From NCBI RefSeq assembly GCF_022201045.2, contig NC_068558.1:8647501-8711500 (forward strand): a DNA stretch of 64,000 bases, read 5' to 3'. Source of the DNA: Citrus sinensis. Its lineage: Eukaryota; Streptophyta; Magnoliopsida; Sapindales; Rutaceae. Both the position numbers and the translations under genes were made by a program. How positions within the stretch are numbered: position 1 is the stretch's first letter; every line of letters starts with the position of its first letter. Under the pieces are notes generated by a model, which did no database searches, was not told the origin of the DNA, and was given only the letters and a program-made list of their open reading frames with translations. Positions 33,416-45,989 of this stretch are shown in pieces.

Positions 33416-34414
33416 TTTACAAGACTTATGCTTGCAACTAAAAATTTGTTAATTAGTTTGATGGGCTAATCAATCATGTTAAACCAAGTCAACGGGTAAG
33501 TCTACAAAGCATGGAATCGGATAGCACCAAGTTAGCAAAGAAGGCAACCGCGGGTGGGTTCCATAACATTAACATTAATTGTCGAGACAAATCTTGGGAT
33601 GGCGTACGTGGGACGTCTTGGGCTGGTCCAGAAAGAAGTTCAATTCTAATAAGATAAATTTTACCATGTTTCAATGATGTATTAAGACAAATATGTAGAA
33701 TATTTGGTTAAACATTGCTGCAGTTGATCTTGTTGATAAACCAGTTTGTTGATTTTATATTTTAATAAAATCAATAACATTTTAACAAAGAAAAGCCTGT
33801 TTTAAAATTTATAAAATCAAATTCAATCTACTTGAAAATTGAATTTTATCCATAATTCTAAAATAGGATACGATTTATTTTTCATGAAACTCTTATCTCA
33901 CTTCAAAGGGTGGGTCAATCAGTTTTGCCATTCGTAATGAAAGTAAGAGACGAAGGTTCAATTTCACTCAAACACGGTTAATTTCAGGTGGACGAGTGCG
34001 ACTGACAAATGAATGAAACAGCGTAAAGCCCATGAACTTGGCTATGGCCCAACGTATTGCCAAAGCCACCCTATTTAGAATGATACACCACCGTAGTGAA
34101 TGAGAGAGAATCTCAGATTTCTTAAAAGGGACAGAAAGTTTCTCCCCTTGCTAATCCAAAAGGCCCAATCCTCGTAACCATCTTTTGGTCCAAGTACCCG
34201 AAGCAATTCCAATTTTTATTTTTAAAAAAAAGAACGAAAATATTTCCACTCCCGCGAAATCCAAGGACGGTAGACACAAATTTCCCGCCAAAAAGCCAAA
34301 ACCAGATCTAAACACCTGAATAAACAAAATGAGGACCAGCCACAACATCCCTAACAAACCAGTTCTTCGATTTCCGAAAGCCAAAATAATAATAATAAAC
34401 CGGCCACAGCCACC
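33416..34414. other. intergenic and CTF4 promoter
   Basis: No gene recognised. The open frame at 33489-33674 (minus) is short and matches nothing I know. From about 34150 the DNA is the probable promoter and leader of the CTF4-like gene; it has GC-richer blocks such as TTCCCGCCAAA (34281-34291), resembling an E2F site (TTSSCGC class), which would suit a replication gene. Confidence 0.5.
34281..34291 (+). promoter_or_regulatory. candidate E2F-binding site upstream of the CTF4 gene
   Basis: TTCCCGCCAAA lies 124 bp upstream of the ATG. It agrees with the plant E2F consensus TTTCCCGC/TTSSCGSS class used by S-phase genes (PCNA, MCM, RNR). CTF4 orthologues are replication factors, so the site is in a fitting place. 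Single-site evidence; binding untested. Confidence 0.5.
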
Positions 34415-37400
34415 ATGAAAGTCCGGTCAGTGAAGCTAAGAGAAGCGCACAAGTGCGGCAACGCCGCCTCGTTCTGCTCCATCTTGTGGGACCAGCAGGC
34501 CCACCACTTGGTCACGGCCTCATCTTCCGAAACCACAATATCCATCCACGATCCTCTTCTCCCTTCAAATTTGCCCAAGATTCTTCGTCACCACCGAGAT
34601 GGCGTCACCGCCTTGGCCCTCAGCCCCAACTCCACCTGTCTCGCCTCCGGATCCATCGATCACTCTGTCAAGCTCTACAAGTTTCCCGGTATCATTTTCT
34701 GACTGCTTTACTGATTTTATTTAATTTACTCACACACTTACCCTTCGATGGTTTATGTTGATCTAAGAATTGTTCGGTAGACTTCTGATGGATTGTAATG
34801 TAATTAAAAAAAAATTATTTAATTTCCGATAAAATTACTGAATAGTCGAACCTATAATGTCCAAATCTGTTTAGCTATACCCTAATTCTGTGCTTGAATT
34901 TATTCCCGCATAATCATCTTCCAGTGTGATTGTTCTTTGATTAATTTAAATTATTTTTCTCAGGTGGAGAATTTCAGACCAATATTACCAGATTTACTCT
35001 GCCAATTCGCGTCCTTGCGTTTAATAAGTCTGGAAGCATGTTGGCAGCTGCTGGGGATGATGAAGGAATTAAGCTTATTAATACAATTGATGGATCGATT
35101 GCGAGGGTACTCAAAGGACACAAAGGACCTGTTACTGGCTTAGCCTTTGACCCCAATAGTGAGTACTTGGCATCGATTGATTCAATAGGGACTGTCATAT
35201 ACTGGGAGCTCCAGTCTGGAAGAGAGTTACATAACCTTAAACGTGTTGCTCCTGACATTGGTTCAGATCTTTCCAGCATGAATGTACTTAGCTGGAGTCC
35301 TGATGGGGAGACCTTAGCTGTTCCAGGTTTGAAAAATGATGTGGTGATGTATGATAGAGACACAGCTGAAAAGTTGTTTTCACTGAGAGGAGATCACGTG
35401 CAGCCAATATGTTCCTTGTCTTGGTCACCTAATGGCAAATACATGGCCACTTCTAGTTTGGATCGGCAAGTTCTTATATGGGATGTTGGTAAGAAGCTGG
35501 ACATTGATAGGCAGAAATTTGATGATAGAATATGTTGTATGGCGTGGAAGCCCATTGGCAATGCATTGGCTGTTATTGATGTGATGGGAAAATATGGTGT
35601 GTGGGAATCGGTTGTTCCTTCATCAATGAAATCTCCTACAGAAGATATTCCTAGTTCACGATCAAACTATAATGGGCTTCTACTGTTTGATGAGGAGGAG
35701 CAAGAGCCTAGTACATCTGGTAGTTTAAGTGATCTTGGAGAAGATAGTCATGGTGAATCAGAAATGCCTAGCAGAAAGAGATTAAGGAAACAGACTGTAT
35801 TTGACGAAGATCTGGATGAGGAAGTTAACGACGAGTTGAACTTGTTTCCAAAAACTGAATCCAGGAAGAAGGCACATTCTACCCACAAGGAATACTCTGA
35901 TAAGGGAAATGGATCAAGAAGCATGAGGACATCTACCAGGAAAAATATGCAGGAGGCTTTTCAGCCAGGAGCGACTCCTGTCCAGCCCGGAAAGAGGCGC
36001 TTCTTGTGCTACAATATGCTTGGAACTATAACTACTATGGAACATGATGGATATTCCCATATAGAGGTAATTGAGCTGTTTTTAATCATTAGTTTTCTCA
36101 TTATTGTTTTCGTTTACCTTCTTGCTCTTTTTGTGGATTATTTCTCTAAGATAGATCATTACTTTGGATGGAAACCTGGGTCCATGCTTATAATTTATGT
36201 ATTTTGGATCCAGATAGATTTTCATGATACTGGGAGAGGAGCTCGAGTCCCGTCGATGACTGATTATTTTGGATTCACTATGGCTTCATTAAATGAAAAT
36301 GGAAGTGTTTTTGCAAATCCGTGCAAGGGTGAGAAGAACATGAGTACTCTCATGTATCGCCCATTTAGCAGCTGGGCGAATAACAGTGAGGTAAAATATT
36401 TGCATTTCCAATTGATTTGCTTTCATGGTTTAATTTTACCTGGTAATTTAGATATGGACATATTTGTCTCCAGGAAACTTATTTACATGCTGACTTTGAT
36501 GCATATTGCAAACACAGTGGTCTATGCGGTTTGAAGGAGAAGAAGTGAAGGCTGTGGCACTTGGTACAGCTTGGGTGGCTGCAGTTACAAGTCTTAATTT
36601 TCTGCGCATCTTCACTGAGGGTGGTTTGCAGGTTTGCAGAATAAACATCACATAAAGTTTGTATAATATACTGAGTGACTTTTCAAGATATATGTTCATG
36701 ACCTTCCACTTGTACCTTCAAAATTTCTGCTTCTGTCTCATGCCAAAGTATGTTTCAAAACTTCTGCTAATGTTTTAGAATTTCATGTATGTCAATAGTT
36801 GATGGGAAAACTTGAAAGTAAAGAAGAAGAAAAACTTTATTCCTGTGACATGGGCTTTTTGTTCATAAATTTTTCCATAACTATTTATAATATCTGTATT
36901 CCTTGTTGATAATCAATCCTGATGGCAAATTCTACAGATAAATAATTAGTTTGTAAACTTCAACATTTAGCACCTGAAGATTTCAGGCAAAAACCAAGTA
37001 GAAATAAAAAAATGAGTTGCTTGCAGCTGATAATGATATATCACCACTTGTTTGTTCCTGAAGCATAAAAATTCCCTTACACATTCACCCGTGATTCTGA
37101 TGTTAAAGAAGCAAGTCGAGTACAAGCAACACTTAAATTTCATAATCTGTATTGTTGACTTGCTGATGGATAAATAATTTGTTATAATTCCGTTCTGTCA
37201 CAGCCCGATCTTTAAATCTTCAGGTTATGTATGATTTAGTGGGCTATATGTGTGTTTATCTGTATTACTAAACTCCCATCATTGCAGAGGCATGTTCTAT
37301 CCCTTGACGGGCCAGTAGTGACCACATCAGGCTTCCAAGACCAACTTGCAGTTGTCACTCATGTTTCTGATTGTGATCAGGTATCATTTTGATTGGTTTA

Positions 37401-39579
37401 TGATTTTGCTTGTTATCTTATGGCTAACTCACTTTGGCAGCTATTCAGTCACATGTAAAGTAACATCATTAAATTGAAAGCTATTTGCTGCTAAAATCTT
37501 TCCAAATAAAATAAATCAGTAAACTCTCTGCTTTCTGCAAAATTGTTGCCTGGAAGAATGCAGTTCCGTTGGTTATTGATTTTGATTTCTTTCTTTCACA
37601 ATTTTTTCTTTTTGCTAAAATGTAATAAGCTAAATTTCCTGTTTGCTGCAATGAAATAAACTAACTTTTGCATTTTTCCTTTTAAAACAAGCAGATGCTA
37701 GAGTTTAGAGTATTCAACATAGCTAAGGGGACTGAGCCCTTGAAAGGACGGCTTCCATTAACTCCTGGTTCACAACTAACATGGTTTGGGTTTAGTGAAG
37801 AAGGTCAATTGAGTTCATATGATTCTAAGGTATGATTTGCTCTATTCTCCTTAAAAGATGCCACCCTAAATATTTCATCATCAAATTGGATCTATAATTT
37901 GGTGGGCAAATCTGTAGGGCATTTTGAGGGTTTATACAAATCTATATGGAGGCAGCTGGCTCCCAATTTTCAGGTTCAAGATCTTTTCCATCTAAAATTG
38001 TAGATTGTTTCTACAAATTTTTTATGTTTGATTTTCTATAATTTTTATAAATTTTGTGCTTTGTATATAACAAAGTTCTATCATGCAGTGCTAGCAAAGA
38101 CAAAAAGTCAGATGAAAACTACTGGATTGTTGGGTTGAACGCAAGCAAGTTGTTTTGCATTGTCTGTAAAAACCCTGACTTATTCCCGCAGGTAGAATAG
38201 CCTAATGCCTCCATGCTTTCTACTTTCCACAGCATCAGATATTTTTATAACTGTTTGTCCCCTTTCAGGTGATGCCCAAACCAGTCCTCACTCTACTAGA
38301 TCTTTCATTTCCCCTAGCATCTTCTGACCTGGGAGCAGAAACCCTTGAAAATGAGTTTATGATGAACAACTTTCATCTTTCACAGGTTTATTTCTCCCAT
38401 CCAATCCTTTATGCTTACCATACCACTGTTGTGCTTTTCAATTGTACGTGTCAACATGTTTGTTGTATTTGAGAAATAAGTGCCTGCATTATTTTTTATA
38501 ATTGGTTTGCTTTTGCTCTTCATCACCCTTTTGGAAGGTTTAGAATTTTCCTGCAGCTGTGGTTCAGTTGCTCAGAAATTTAAATGTTTGTCCCTGCAGA
38601 TTCCAAAAAGAATGGAAGAAGTGACAGATGCAGGTTTGGACACTAGTTCACTTGATGACGAGGCTTTCAATTTAGAAGCAGCTCAAGATAGATGCATCTT
38701 GAGGCTCATTGCATCTTGCTGTAATGGTAAGTTTCTACAATTAATTCATAAATGTTTATAATGGAAATGCAATCTAGTTTCCTGTCCTGTTCCCCTTCAT
38801 ATAACCTAAATTCTGAACAGAAAAAATTATTTCTTAAGTGGGTGGTCATATTTTTTTTGTCATGGTTATTTTCAGGTGACAAGCTTGTGAGGGCTACCGA
38901 ACTTGTGAAACTTCTATCACTGGACAAATCAATGCAGGGAGCAATAAAGCTTGTTACAAAACTGAAGCTACCTAATTTGGCAGAAAGGTTTAACAGCATA
39001 CTGGAGGTAACCGATCCTCAACATTCAAACAAGTTTAATCGGTTCTTAACCTGTAGTACGTCTTGAATTGTTTTGTCAATTTGAAGTATGGTTTGCTTAC
39101 TCTCTGCTATTAAATAACAGGAAAGGTTGCTCAGCGAAACCAAGGAGACTCCAAATACTACCCTTCTGATCTCGAACAATAATGTGACGGCCAGAGGGGA
39201 TGTTGATGTCAGCAAGGCCTCGACTTCAACTGAAAGAAGTGAAATGGTGGAACCTATTGTTCCGTCTGTAAAATTCTCTCTCCCGATATTCAAAAAGAAA
39301 GTCAAATCGCCAGAGGAAATTAAACTTGGTAACGAACCAACAATTCAAAACCAGAAGGCAAAAGTGGATAATAACAGGGAGGTAAAGGGTATAGAGGACA
39401 ACAATGCAGGAGCTGTGACTAAGGTAGAGAAAACCAAGATACAATCACAACATCCACCTAATGTATTTTTCAAGTCATCAAACAATCAGGAGAATACGAA
39501 CAAGGCTGGTGAAGTGAATCAGTCGCAACCTCAGCGCCCATCCCCATCTAATCCGTTTTTCAAGTCATCAATCAAATGA
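34415..39579 (+). CDS. CTF4/WDHD1 (AND-1) replisome protein, 12 exons
   Basis: Exons (all GT-AG, phase-consistent): 34415-34688, 34964-36066, 36214-36390, 36518-36631, 37288-37380, 37695-37829, 37918-37973, 38089-38191, 38269-38385, 38600-38726, 38876-39006, 39121-39579, joining to 962 codons. An N-terminal WD40 propeller (about 10-310) has repeats such as HHRDGVTALALSPNSTCLAS and VLKGHKGPVTGLAFDPN. An acidic/basic linker follows. From about 430 comes the second propeller (SepB/CTF4 domain: RRFLCYNMLGTITTMEHDGY, DYFGFTMASLNENGSVFAN, WVAAVTSLNFLRIFTEGG). A helical block follows at about 720-810. Its family joins the CMG helicase to DNA polymerase alpha-primase and cohesion factors; the Arabidopsis relative EOL1 is also linked to inheritance of Polycomb silencing. 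No HMG box is present, as in plants and yeast but unlike vertebrate AND-1. The tail ends with two related motifs, NVFFKSS and NPFFKSS. Confidence 0.9.
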
Positions 39580-39813
39580 TGTCTTCTGGGTTGTAAAAGA
39601 ACAAGAGGGAAAGTTTAATGAAAGTGCATCTTTACTCTAAGAAGCACCCTAGAAAGAATCCACACCTTTTTTTTTTTTTATCAATGGCATCAACATTCGT
39701 AGAACAGATAGGATTTGGTTTACAAATGACGTAGTGCTAGAACAAGCTATGGTGGAATAGGTTTATGTAAATTATATATTTTAAGTTTGAATCTTCGGAA
39801 AGATAGGATATAA

Positions 39814-39853
<40 letters not shown>

Positions 39854-41148
39854 TAGATTTTGCTCACTCTTATTTTATTTTTTGAGTTTCATTTGCTCCT
39901 TAGGCACTAACAATTCTCAGTGTTTGGAATATGGTTAGATTATGTATTGCACTGTTTTAAGGAATAATTTAATATACATACACGTGACATGTCATTTGTG
40001 CCTTTATCTATTGCTATTACTAATATAAATAAATGTATACATGAACACAATGGAACAATGGTGGTGCCTTTTCCTATCCTTACCAAGACAAAAAACAGCA
40101 ATAGGCAAGATTTGGGGAAATTTACGCGTGTAGCTATTTTTTATAAAATCATTTTTAAAATTAATTATGTTACAAAATTTCTTACCATATTAGTTATGTA
40201 TATTTATTTTGAACCAAATTATCCTTAAAACAAACAAAACAAATCTAAATCTAGAAGTACAACATTGCCCACACCACTCCTCTCTTTTTTCACGGTTTTG
40301 CTAGCTTCGACGGCAACTTTCTTTGACAACGGCGGCTTCCGTCAACATCAAGCTTGTTTCATTTGACCCTTCAACCTAATTTTGTTAAAATTAGGTTGTG
40401 TCACGTATAACATATTAAGTATTCGTTAAAATGTCTAAGAAGATTATTTCAATTATTTTGTTTAGTGTGCCAAAAAGAAATCAAAGCATGCCAATCGGCC
40501 GTTAAGCTCTACTCACATGGGCATTTGGGCTCCATTGTTGCCATTTTAGGGGCAATGGAAACTACCACCGCCCACAGGCAACGCTAACAGTAGCTCCATT
40601 GCCTGCAAGCAGCCAACGCAAGCTATGAAAGTGCAACAAATCAAGCTCTTTTGAAGGGTAATTTGGTTCAAAATGAATATAAGTGACTACTATAATAAGA
40701 AATTATGTAACATGATTAGTTTCAATAATAAATTTATAAAATTGGTTAGATAAGTGATCAAGAAAAATTCAACTGGCACTAAATCCTTATCCTTCGGTAA
40801 AAATACTCTAATGAAATGAAAATCTCGCTACTATCATACGAAAGTCAAAACCAAAATTGAGATATTAAAAATTTTTAAATTCTGATCAATTGGAACCCGC
40901 CTCGCACGAAAACACGGCTTGGAAAATTGAAACGACAACAGCAAAAAGATTGTCGGAAAGACAAAAAAGTCCAAAACCAAAATAGACACCCACTGGGTCC
41001 ACTTCCCCATACAAGGGCATTTATGTACCTTCACCCCTAACAATCCTCCCCACTCAAAGCCACCAACCCCTCACCTCACCTGACGACCAAACAGTCAAAA
41101 TATCGAAGCCAAAGAATTTCTGTTATTTTTTTTTCTCAAACGAAAAAA
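39580..41148. other. intergenic between CTF4 and RING-H2 genes
   Basis: Begins with the CTF4 3' UTR. It contains an (AAT)n microsatellite at about 39812-39850. The frame at 39989-40228 is low-complexity and unsupported. Bases 40260-40640 have scattered GC-richer stretches without a continuous frame. From about 40990 the leader of the RING-H2 gene is rich in CCCCTCACC-like sequence. No gene was found. Confidence 0.5.
39812..39850. repeat. (AAT)n microsatellite
   Basis: About twelve uninterrupted ATA/AAT units in intergenic DNA downstream of the CTF4 gene; likely polymorphic. Confidence 0.95.
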
Positions 41149-42579
41149 ATGGCGCAAGTCTCCCCTTTCCTTCACCTCAATCACGACATAGACGACGAAA
41201 CCCAAACACTTGATTCTCGTCCTTTCTGGTTCCTCCCAGTCTCTGACCTCTACACCTCCGATCCCGATTTGCCCACGCCGGAGGACGTTCACCGCCAAGC
41301 CGATGCTTATTTTTATCCGGTATCGGACTCCGATTCGCCGACAGGCCGACACAGCCCGGATCTCTTCGACCACCGGGAGAACCAGGTCAATTTCGTCCTG
41401 GATCTGATCCAACAACGCGTCGAGCAGTCTCAGGTACTTAACGTTATAGATACTGATTCTGCTTTGGTCTCGGAGTCGGATCCTTTAAACGACTCCGGTT
41501 TTGGCGTTGTTGAAGGGAATTGCGAAATCGGTCATCTGGACCTGGATTTCGGTGAAGGGTTAGGGTTTTTTTCTCTAAACACCCGTGAAAATACTAACAA
41601 CAATGCCAATCATAATCATAATAATAATAATGCAGATAACAGTCGTTATAACAATGCTCGCAACGTCCGTGATAGCATCGATAATCATTGTGGGTTTGTT
41701 GTTGAGGGTATTGATAATGATGACGTCGATGATTTCTTCGTTGAGAGGAGGGTCTCTAACGAGGTGGGGCCCACAGGTCTTCGGGTTATTGGGTTTGGGT
41801 CAGATTCTGATTCTGATGTTGAGAATGAAAATGTAAATGAAATTGCATTAGGGGGATTGAGTATTCACTCGGGTGATGAGTATGTCCATGAGGATGATCA
41901 TGATGATGTGGCGGGCACCCCTCTTCGTTGGGATTCTCTTCAGCTGGAGGATAATAGAGAAACCAATGAGGATTTTGAGTGGGAGGAAGTTGATGATCGT
42001 GTTGACGAGAGGGACGTTTTAAGTATGTTTGTTGATGAGAATGATGATGGGAATTCCATTTCTCTTTCCGTTTCACCAATAATTGCTCCGGAGGATGTTG
42101 TGAGCGTGGAAAGAGTTGGAGGGTTGGGGAATGTGGAGTGGGAAGTTTTATTCAATGCTAATAATTTGGAGACAAACCCTGAGGTCGATCATAACGATGA
42201 TGAACCTTATTTTGGCGATCATGATGATTTTATTCATACTGCAGAGTATGAGATGTTATTTGGTCAATTTGCAGAGAATGAGATGGCGTGGATGGGCCAG
42301 CCTCCAGCGTCTAGATCTGTTGTTGAAAATCTTACTGTGGTGGTTTTGACTCAAGAGGATGTGGACGGTAATAATGCAATCTGTGCAGTCTGTAAGGATG
42401 AGTTTGGCGTTGGGGAGAAAGCAAAGCGGTTGCCATGCTCTCATCGGTATCATGGAGAGTGCATTGTTCCATGGCTGAGAATCAGGAATACATGTCCAGT
42501 TTGTCGATATGAGATGCCTACTGATGATATTGATTATGAGAGGAGGAGGAGGACTGAAAGAACAGGTCGTGTCCTGTGA
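41149..42579 (+). CDS. RING-H2 E3 ubiquitin ligase (RING1/CIP8-like)
   Basis: An intact intronless frame of 476 codons. Residues 412-452 form a RING-H2 domain: CAVC, then LPCSHRYHGEC, then PWLRIRNTCPVC, with the Trp in the E2-contact position. About 360 residues before it are acidic and low complexity, including an Asn/His-rich run near 145-165, repeated Asp/Glu clusters and SDSDSDVEN. A basic tail ERRRRTERTGR follows the RING. The layout, a long acidic N terminus with a C-terminal RING-H2 just downstream of an AEYEMLFGQFAENE-type segment, matches the plant RING1/CIP8/RDUF-like group, which act as soluble E3 ligases with UBC8-type E2s. Substrate unknown. ATG follows an A-rich AAAAAATGG context and is the first in the leader. 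Confidence 0.88.
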   Translation: MAQVSPFLHLNHDIDDETQTLDSRPFWFLPVSDLYTSDPDLPTPEDVHRQADAYFYPVSDSDSPTGRHSPDLFDHRENQVNFVLDLIQQRVEQSQVLNVIDTDSALVSESDPLNDSGFGVVEGNCEIGHLDLDFGEGLGFFSLNTRENTNNNANHNHNNNNADNSRYNNARNVRDSIDNHCGFVVEGIDNDDVDDFFVERRVSNEVGPTGLRVIGFGSDSDSDVENENVNEIALGGLSIHSGDEYVHEDDHDDVAGTPLRWDSLQLEDNRETNEDFEWEEVDDRVDERDVLSMFVDENDDGNSISLSVSPIIAPEDVVSVERVGGLGNVEWEVLFNANNLETNPEVDHNDDEPYFGDHDDFIHTAEYEMLFGQFAENEMAWMGQPPASRSVVENLTVVVLTQEDVDGNNAICAVCKDEFGVGEKAKRLPCSHRYHGECIVPWLRIRNTCPVCRYEMPTDDIDYERRRRTERTGRVL

Positions 42580-45224
42580 TGGTAAATTATGGTCACAAAT
42601 GATTTTGAAGGTCATTTCTTTTGCCCTAGGTTGTTAAAATTGAAGATATTGCTGTTGTGAAGAGTTTATCTCTTTACATGAAGGTTATGAGACATTTTTT
42701 GGTAATTAAATATGTGATTTGGTGAGTGTATGAGAGTTTCGGTGACCGCATTGTACTCTTGTGATCTTTTTGAATCTAAATATGTTTCAGTGTATATACT
42801 GTGTGCCTTTTCTCCTTTTCTTGTGCACTAACAGTATCTGGAGCAACTGTAATATGTAATACATGCAGTATTTAAAGCATAGCTCCTTTTAGCTAGTCTT
42901 TTCTTGTATTCTATGTGCTACTTGTATTCTTTCTACTTAATATCTTGTATTCTTTGTACTTAATATTGTTGAAGTGGCTATATTGGGTATGGGGCTTATT
43001 GTTCTTGTTGGCAGGTTTAAGTTAAATACACGGTCCAACACATTTTGTCGAAGTTCAGTGTCAAATGTTATCAGTAACTCCTCTCTATAGTTCACTGTTG
43101 GTTTGTTGGAGGCGTCGATCTCTTCATCTACAAATCAGTCTCTTGTTCTTGGTGCATGCTTAATACTGATTTCTTACTTCTCACATTATGTACAATGCAC
43201 AACAGTCATATGAATACAGCTATATGATTATGTTTTCAATAAGATTGTTTGAGGTGAAGATAGTCTTTATTTTATTTTGGAATTAAGATAGCTTCTCGTT
43301 TTGCTTTATTTTATTTATTTATTTGGTTGAGGCCGTTTCCTCTATGCGTGCTTGTCTTAAACTTTTAGCTTTTGAAAAATTGTGTGTGTTTGTTCATCTT
43401 AGGATTTCAAGGATGTTATAATGTGGGCAAGTGTTAAGTATTTCCATCATAATCTGTCCTTGATATTTTGTTTTTAAAGATGAAGAGGTTTTCTTGACTA
43501 CAAGAGAATAAAGGTTCTATGGCATTTGTTTCTTCAGGAAACTTCTATGCAGTCCAGTATCTCCCTCTAACTCCAAAGAGCAAAATCGACTCAAGAAAGG
43601 AGTGGGAGCAAAATGAAACAAAAGTTTTTCTAATGATTTAATGGCTGTCAATAGTCTTGCTTCAATACCCATTCTTATTCTGGTATAATCTTATTCTTGA
43701 CTAACAAGTTATCACTTGGAGCTCATCACTTACCCCTTAGTTGCGGTAAGCCGTCTGAAATGAGAGAGGCCATTAGAGAGGTTTCCTTCAATAACCTCTT
43801 TGATCTTGGCTGCAGGCTGTGGCCGTGTCTTATTAGATTTACCACTTTGGTTTGCTTTTTTCAAAAAGCACTTTTGTGCAAGTCCTTTTTTTCATCCATT
43901 AATGATTTTTTTTTTTTTTTTCTGCAAACTCATTGAAAAGGAAAGACGTATCTGATCCCTTTGAAATTCTTAAGAGCAGCCGAAAGAGCAATGCAATAAG
44001 TGTTATTTGTTAAAAGCCAAATATATTCTTTTATACTGTCATTCATTAATAACTCTAGGCTATGGAATATTAGAAATTAGAAATACGTCCAATTTCATGT
44101 CACAGCCACCTTTTTGACACCAAATTTTACAAATTCTATGTTTTGATTTAAATTGAAAAGAATATATTCTGTGTGTGCGTGAGTGAGAGAGAGAGAGAGA
44201 GAGAGGGAGCTCATTCATTTTGCAACTTTGATACTAGGAACTTAAGAGTGAATGTTTGATGAAGATTAAATCAATCCATTTCACACCAGCATAATTTGTC
44301 ACACAATGGCTTATTGAGAAGTTATAACCGTGATTAATTTCATAAATGAGGCAATTGACCGTATTTTAGAAGTGTTTTAGGTTACAGATTCAAGTGATGA
44401 TGCAATTGAATTACTAAACTAATCTATATGATTTAAAGAACGAGGACAAAACCTAACTCAAGGGGGTCTTAAATGACTATTGTCTGTGGGAAATCTGTTT
44501 CCCTCTGTTGATTCATCATAGTCTGTTCCATTGCAAGTCTCACCATTCTCATTTTGTGATTCTGTAATGAGAATTATATACATTAACAATCATGGCAAAA
44601 CGCAAAATATTGTTGTTAAAATGTGACATGAGCCATGATTCTTTGCTTGAAGTTGTGAACTGCCTAAGACGTCTTAGCTTAATTTTTAAACAAGTTTTTT
44701 GTTTTAGTGTTGTAATTACGTTATCCTTTTGATCTTACCACGTTTAGCATTAGAATGTCGAATCTTTATTCGACTGTTTTTACTGCGTTTATAAGTGCAT
44801 TGCTCTGTCAAAAATGCATATTTACTGCTGCCATCTAATTAAAGTGCATTCTACGGAATGCAAAAGTTAGATTTGCACTACAACTTTAATTATCTCTTTA
44901 ACTAGTTTAATGCTAGACATTTGTCTTTAACAACTCTAACTCATGCATATTATTCGCTCACGCAATGGAGTAAAATTTTGTCACGTATACATAGTATTCG
45001 AAGACTGATTACACTTCATGCGATACACGGAAGAATTTTTCAAATAAAAGTAATATCTTTCTTATGCGTTAATTTATTGGCATGATATTGGTTTGTTAAA
45101 AGCAGTAATGTATGTCGCTGTCGTCTCTGTATTAATTGGTTTAAGTATGCCATGAGAGTTGCTGCTAGCCAGCATTGCATTGAAAATGTCTTTAAATTCA
45201 TGATGTATTGATGCCCAACAAATG
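42580..45224. other. intergenic, no gene recognised
   Basis: Starts with the RING-H2 3' UTR. It contains a (GA)n tract at 44185-44205, a T-run at 43905-43921 and otherwise AT-rich DNA. The open frame at 43697-43936 shows no family resemblance. Some GTATTCTTTGTACTTAATAT-like phrases recur around 42900-42965, a small local duplication. The segment near 45000-45224 is the distal promoter of the bZIP gene. Confidence 0.5.
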
Positions 45225-45232
45225 TATAAATA
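45225..45232 (+). promoter_or_regulatory. TATA box of the bZIP gene
   Basis: TATAAATA lies 90 bp upstream of the first AUG (45315) and 150 bp upstream of the preferred one (45375). The expected transcript start is near 45257. Confidence 0.6.
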
Positions 45233-45374
45233 AATTAGAAGAGCATCAAATAAATACTTAGCATGATAAGAAACTCTTTGAAACTTCTTATCAACTCATT
45301 GCGCTCCTCTCTTGATGCTGTCTCTTTCCCTCTTGTTCTCTATTTCATCAAGTGATCAAGTGAATATTCAAGCC

Positions 45375-45989
45375 ATGGGGACATACGAAATCAAGGATCC
45401 GAATCTTGTGCCTCTCTGTCACGCCCACAAAACTCATGCCTTTTCAACTCACTTTTCAAATTTGCAGCACATGGAATTGGCAAGTAATTGCACTGTAACC
45501 CAAGCAAATCCTGCACAAAATCCAGAATGGAGCTCAAATTTCTCCGGCAGATTCTTATCCAACTCTCAGTTTCATGTTCCAGTTCATATATTCTCACCAA
45601 ATACATCGGTATCTCCCAGAAGTGGCTCTGCTTTAGATGAGGCAAGAGAGACTCCGGCGAGCATTATCAATGAGAAGAGGCTCAAAAGAGTGATATCCAA
45701 CAGGGAATCTGCTCGAAGATCGCGGATGCGTAAGAAGAAGCTAATTGAAGAGCTTCAGGCCCAGGTTAACCATGTACAAACTGTGAATCATCAGCTATCA
45801 GAAAAGCTCATCAGCTTGTTAGAAAGCAACCACCAGATCGTCCAAGAGAATTCCCAACTCAAGGAAAAAGTTTCATCCCTTCAATTGGTTATTTCCGATC
45901 TGTTAGCACCTCTGAGAGGTTTGGAAGAAGTTAATGGCAATATGAATCGCCCGAGAGCTGAAGCTTCAAGTCTATCCATCCATCAGTAG
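45375..45989 (+). CDS. bZIP transcription factor (group S, bZIP42/43-like)
   Basis: An intact intronless frame of 204 codons from this ATG. The basic region lies at 101-121 with the invariant N109-x7-R117 (NRESARRSR) followed by RMRKKKLIEEL. A leucine zipper with heptad Leu/Ile/Val runs to about 178 (EEL, NHQL, LISLLE, NSQL, VSSL). The short N-terminal domain has no other known motif. Group-S bZIPs dimerise, bind ACGT-core elements in the nucleus and often respond to sugar, salt or development. I prefer the ATG at 45375 because its context (GCCATGG) is strong. An in-frame AUG at 45315 in weak context would add 20 hydrophobic residues; leaky scanning could use both. Confidence 0.88.
   Translation: MGTYEIKDPNLVPLCHAHKTHAFSTHFSNLQHMELASNCTVTQANPAQNPEWSSNFSGRFLSNSQFHVPVHIFSPNTSVSPRSGSALDEARETPASIINEKRLKRVISNRESARRSRMRKKKLIEELQAQVNHVQTVNHQLSEKLISLLESNHQIVQENSQLKEKVSSLQLVISDLLAPLRGLEEVNGNMNRPRAEASSLSIHQ

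Noticed and set aside
33489-33674. 61-codon minus-strand frame just upstream of the UGT pseudogene
   Set aside because: Considered as an extra UGT piece, but no UGT block aligns to it.
41786-42079. 97-codon minus-strand frame, His/Pro-rich
   Set aside because: Shadow of the acidic coding region of the RING-H2 gene.
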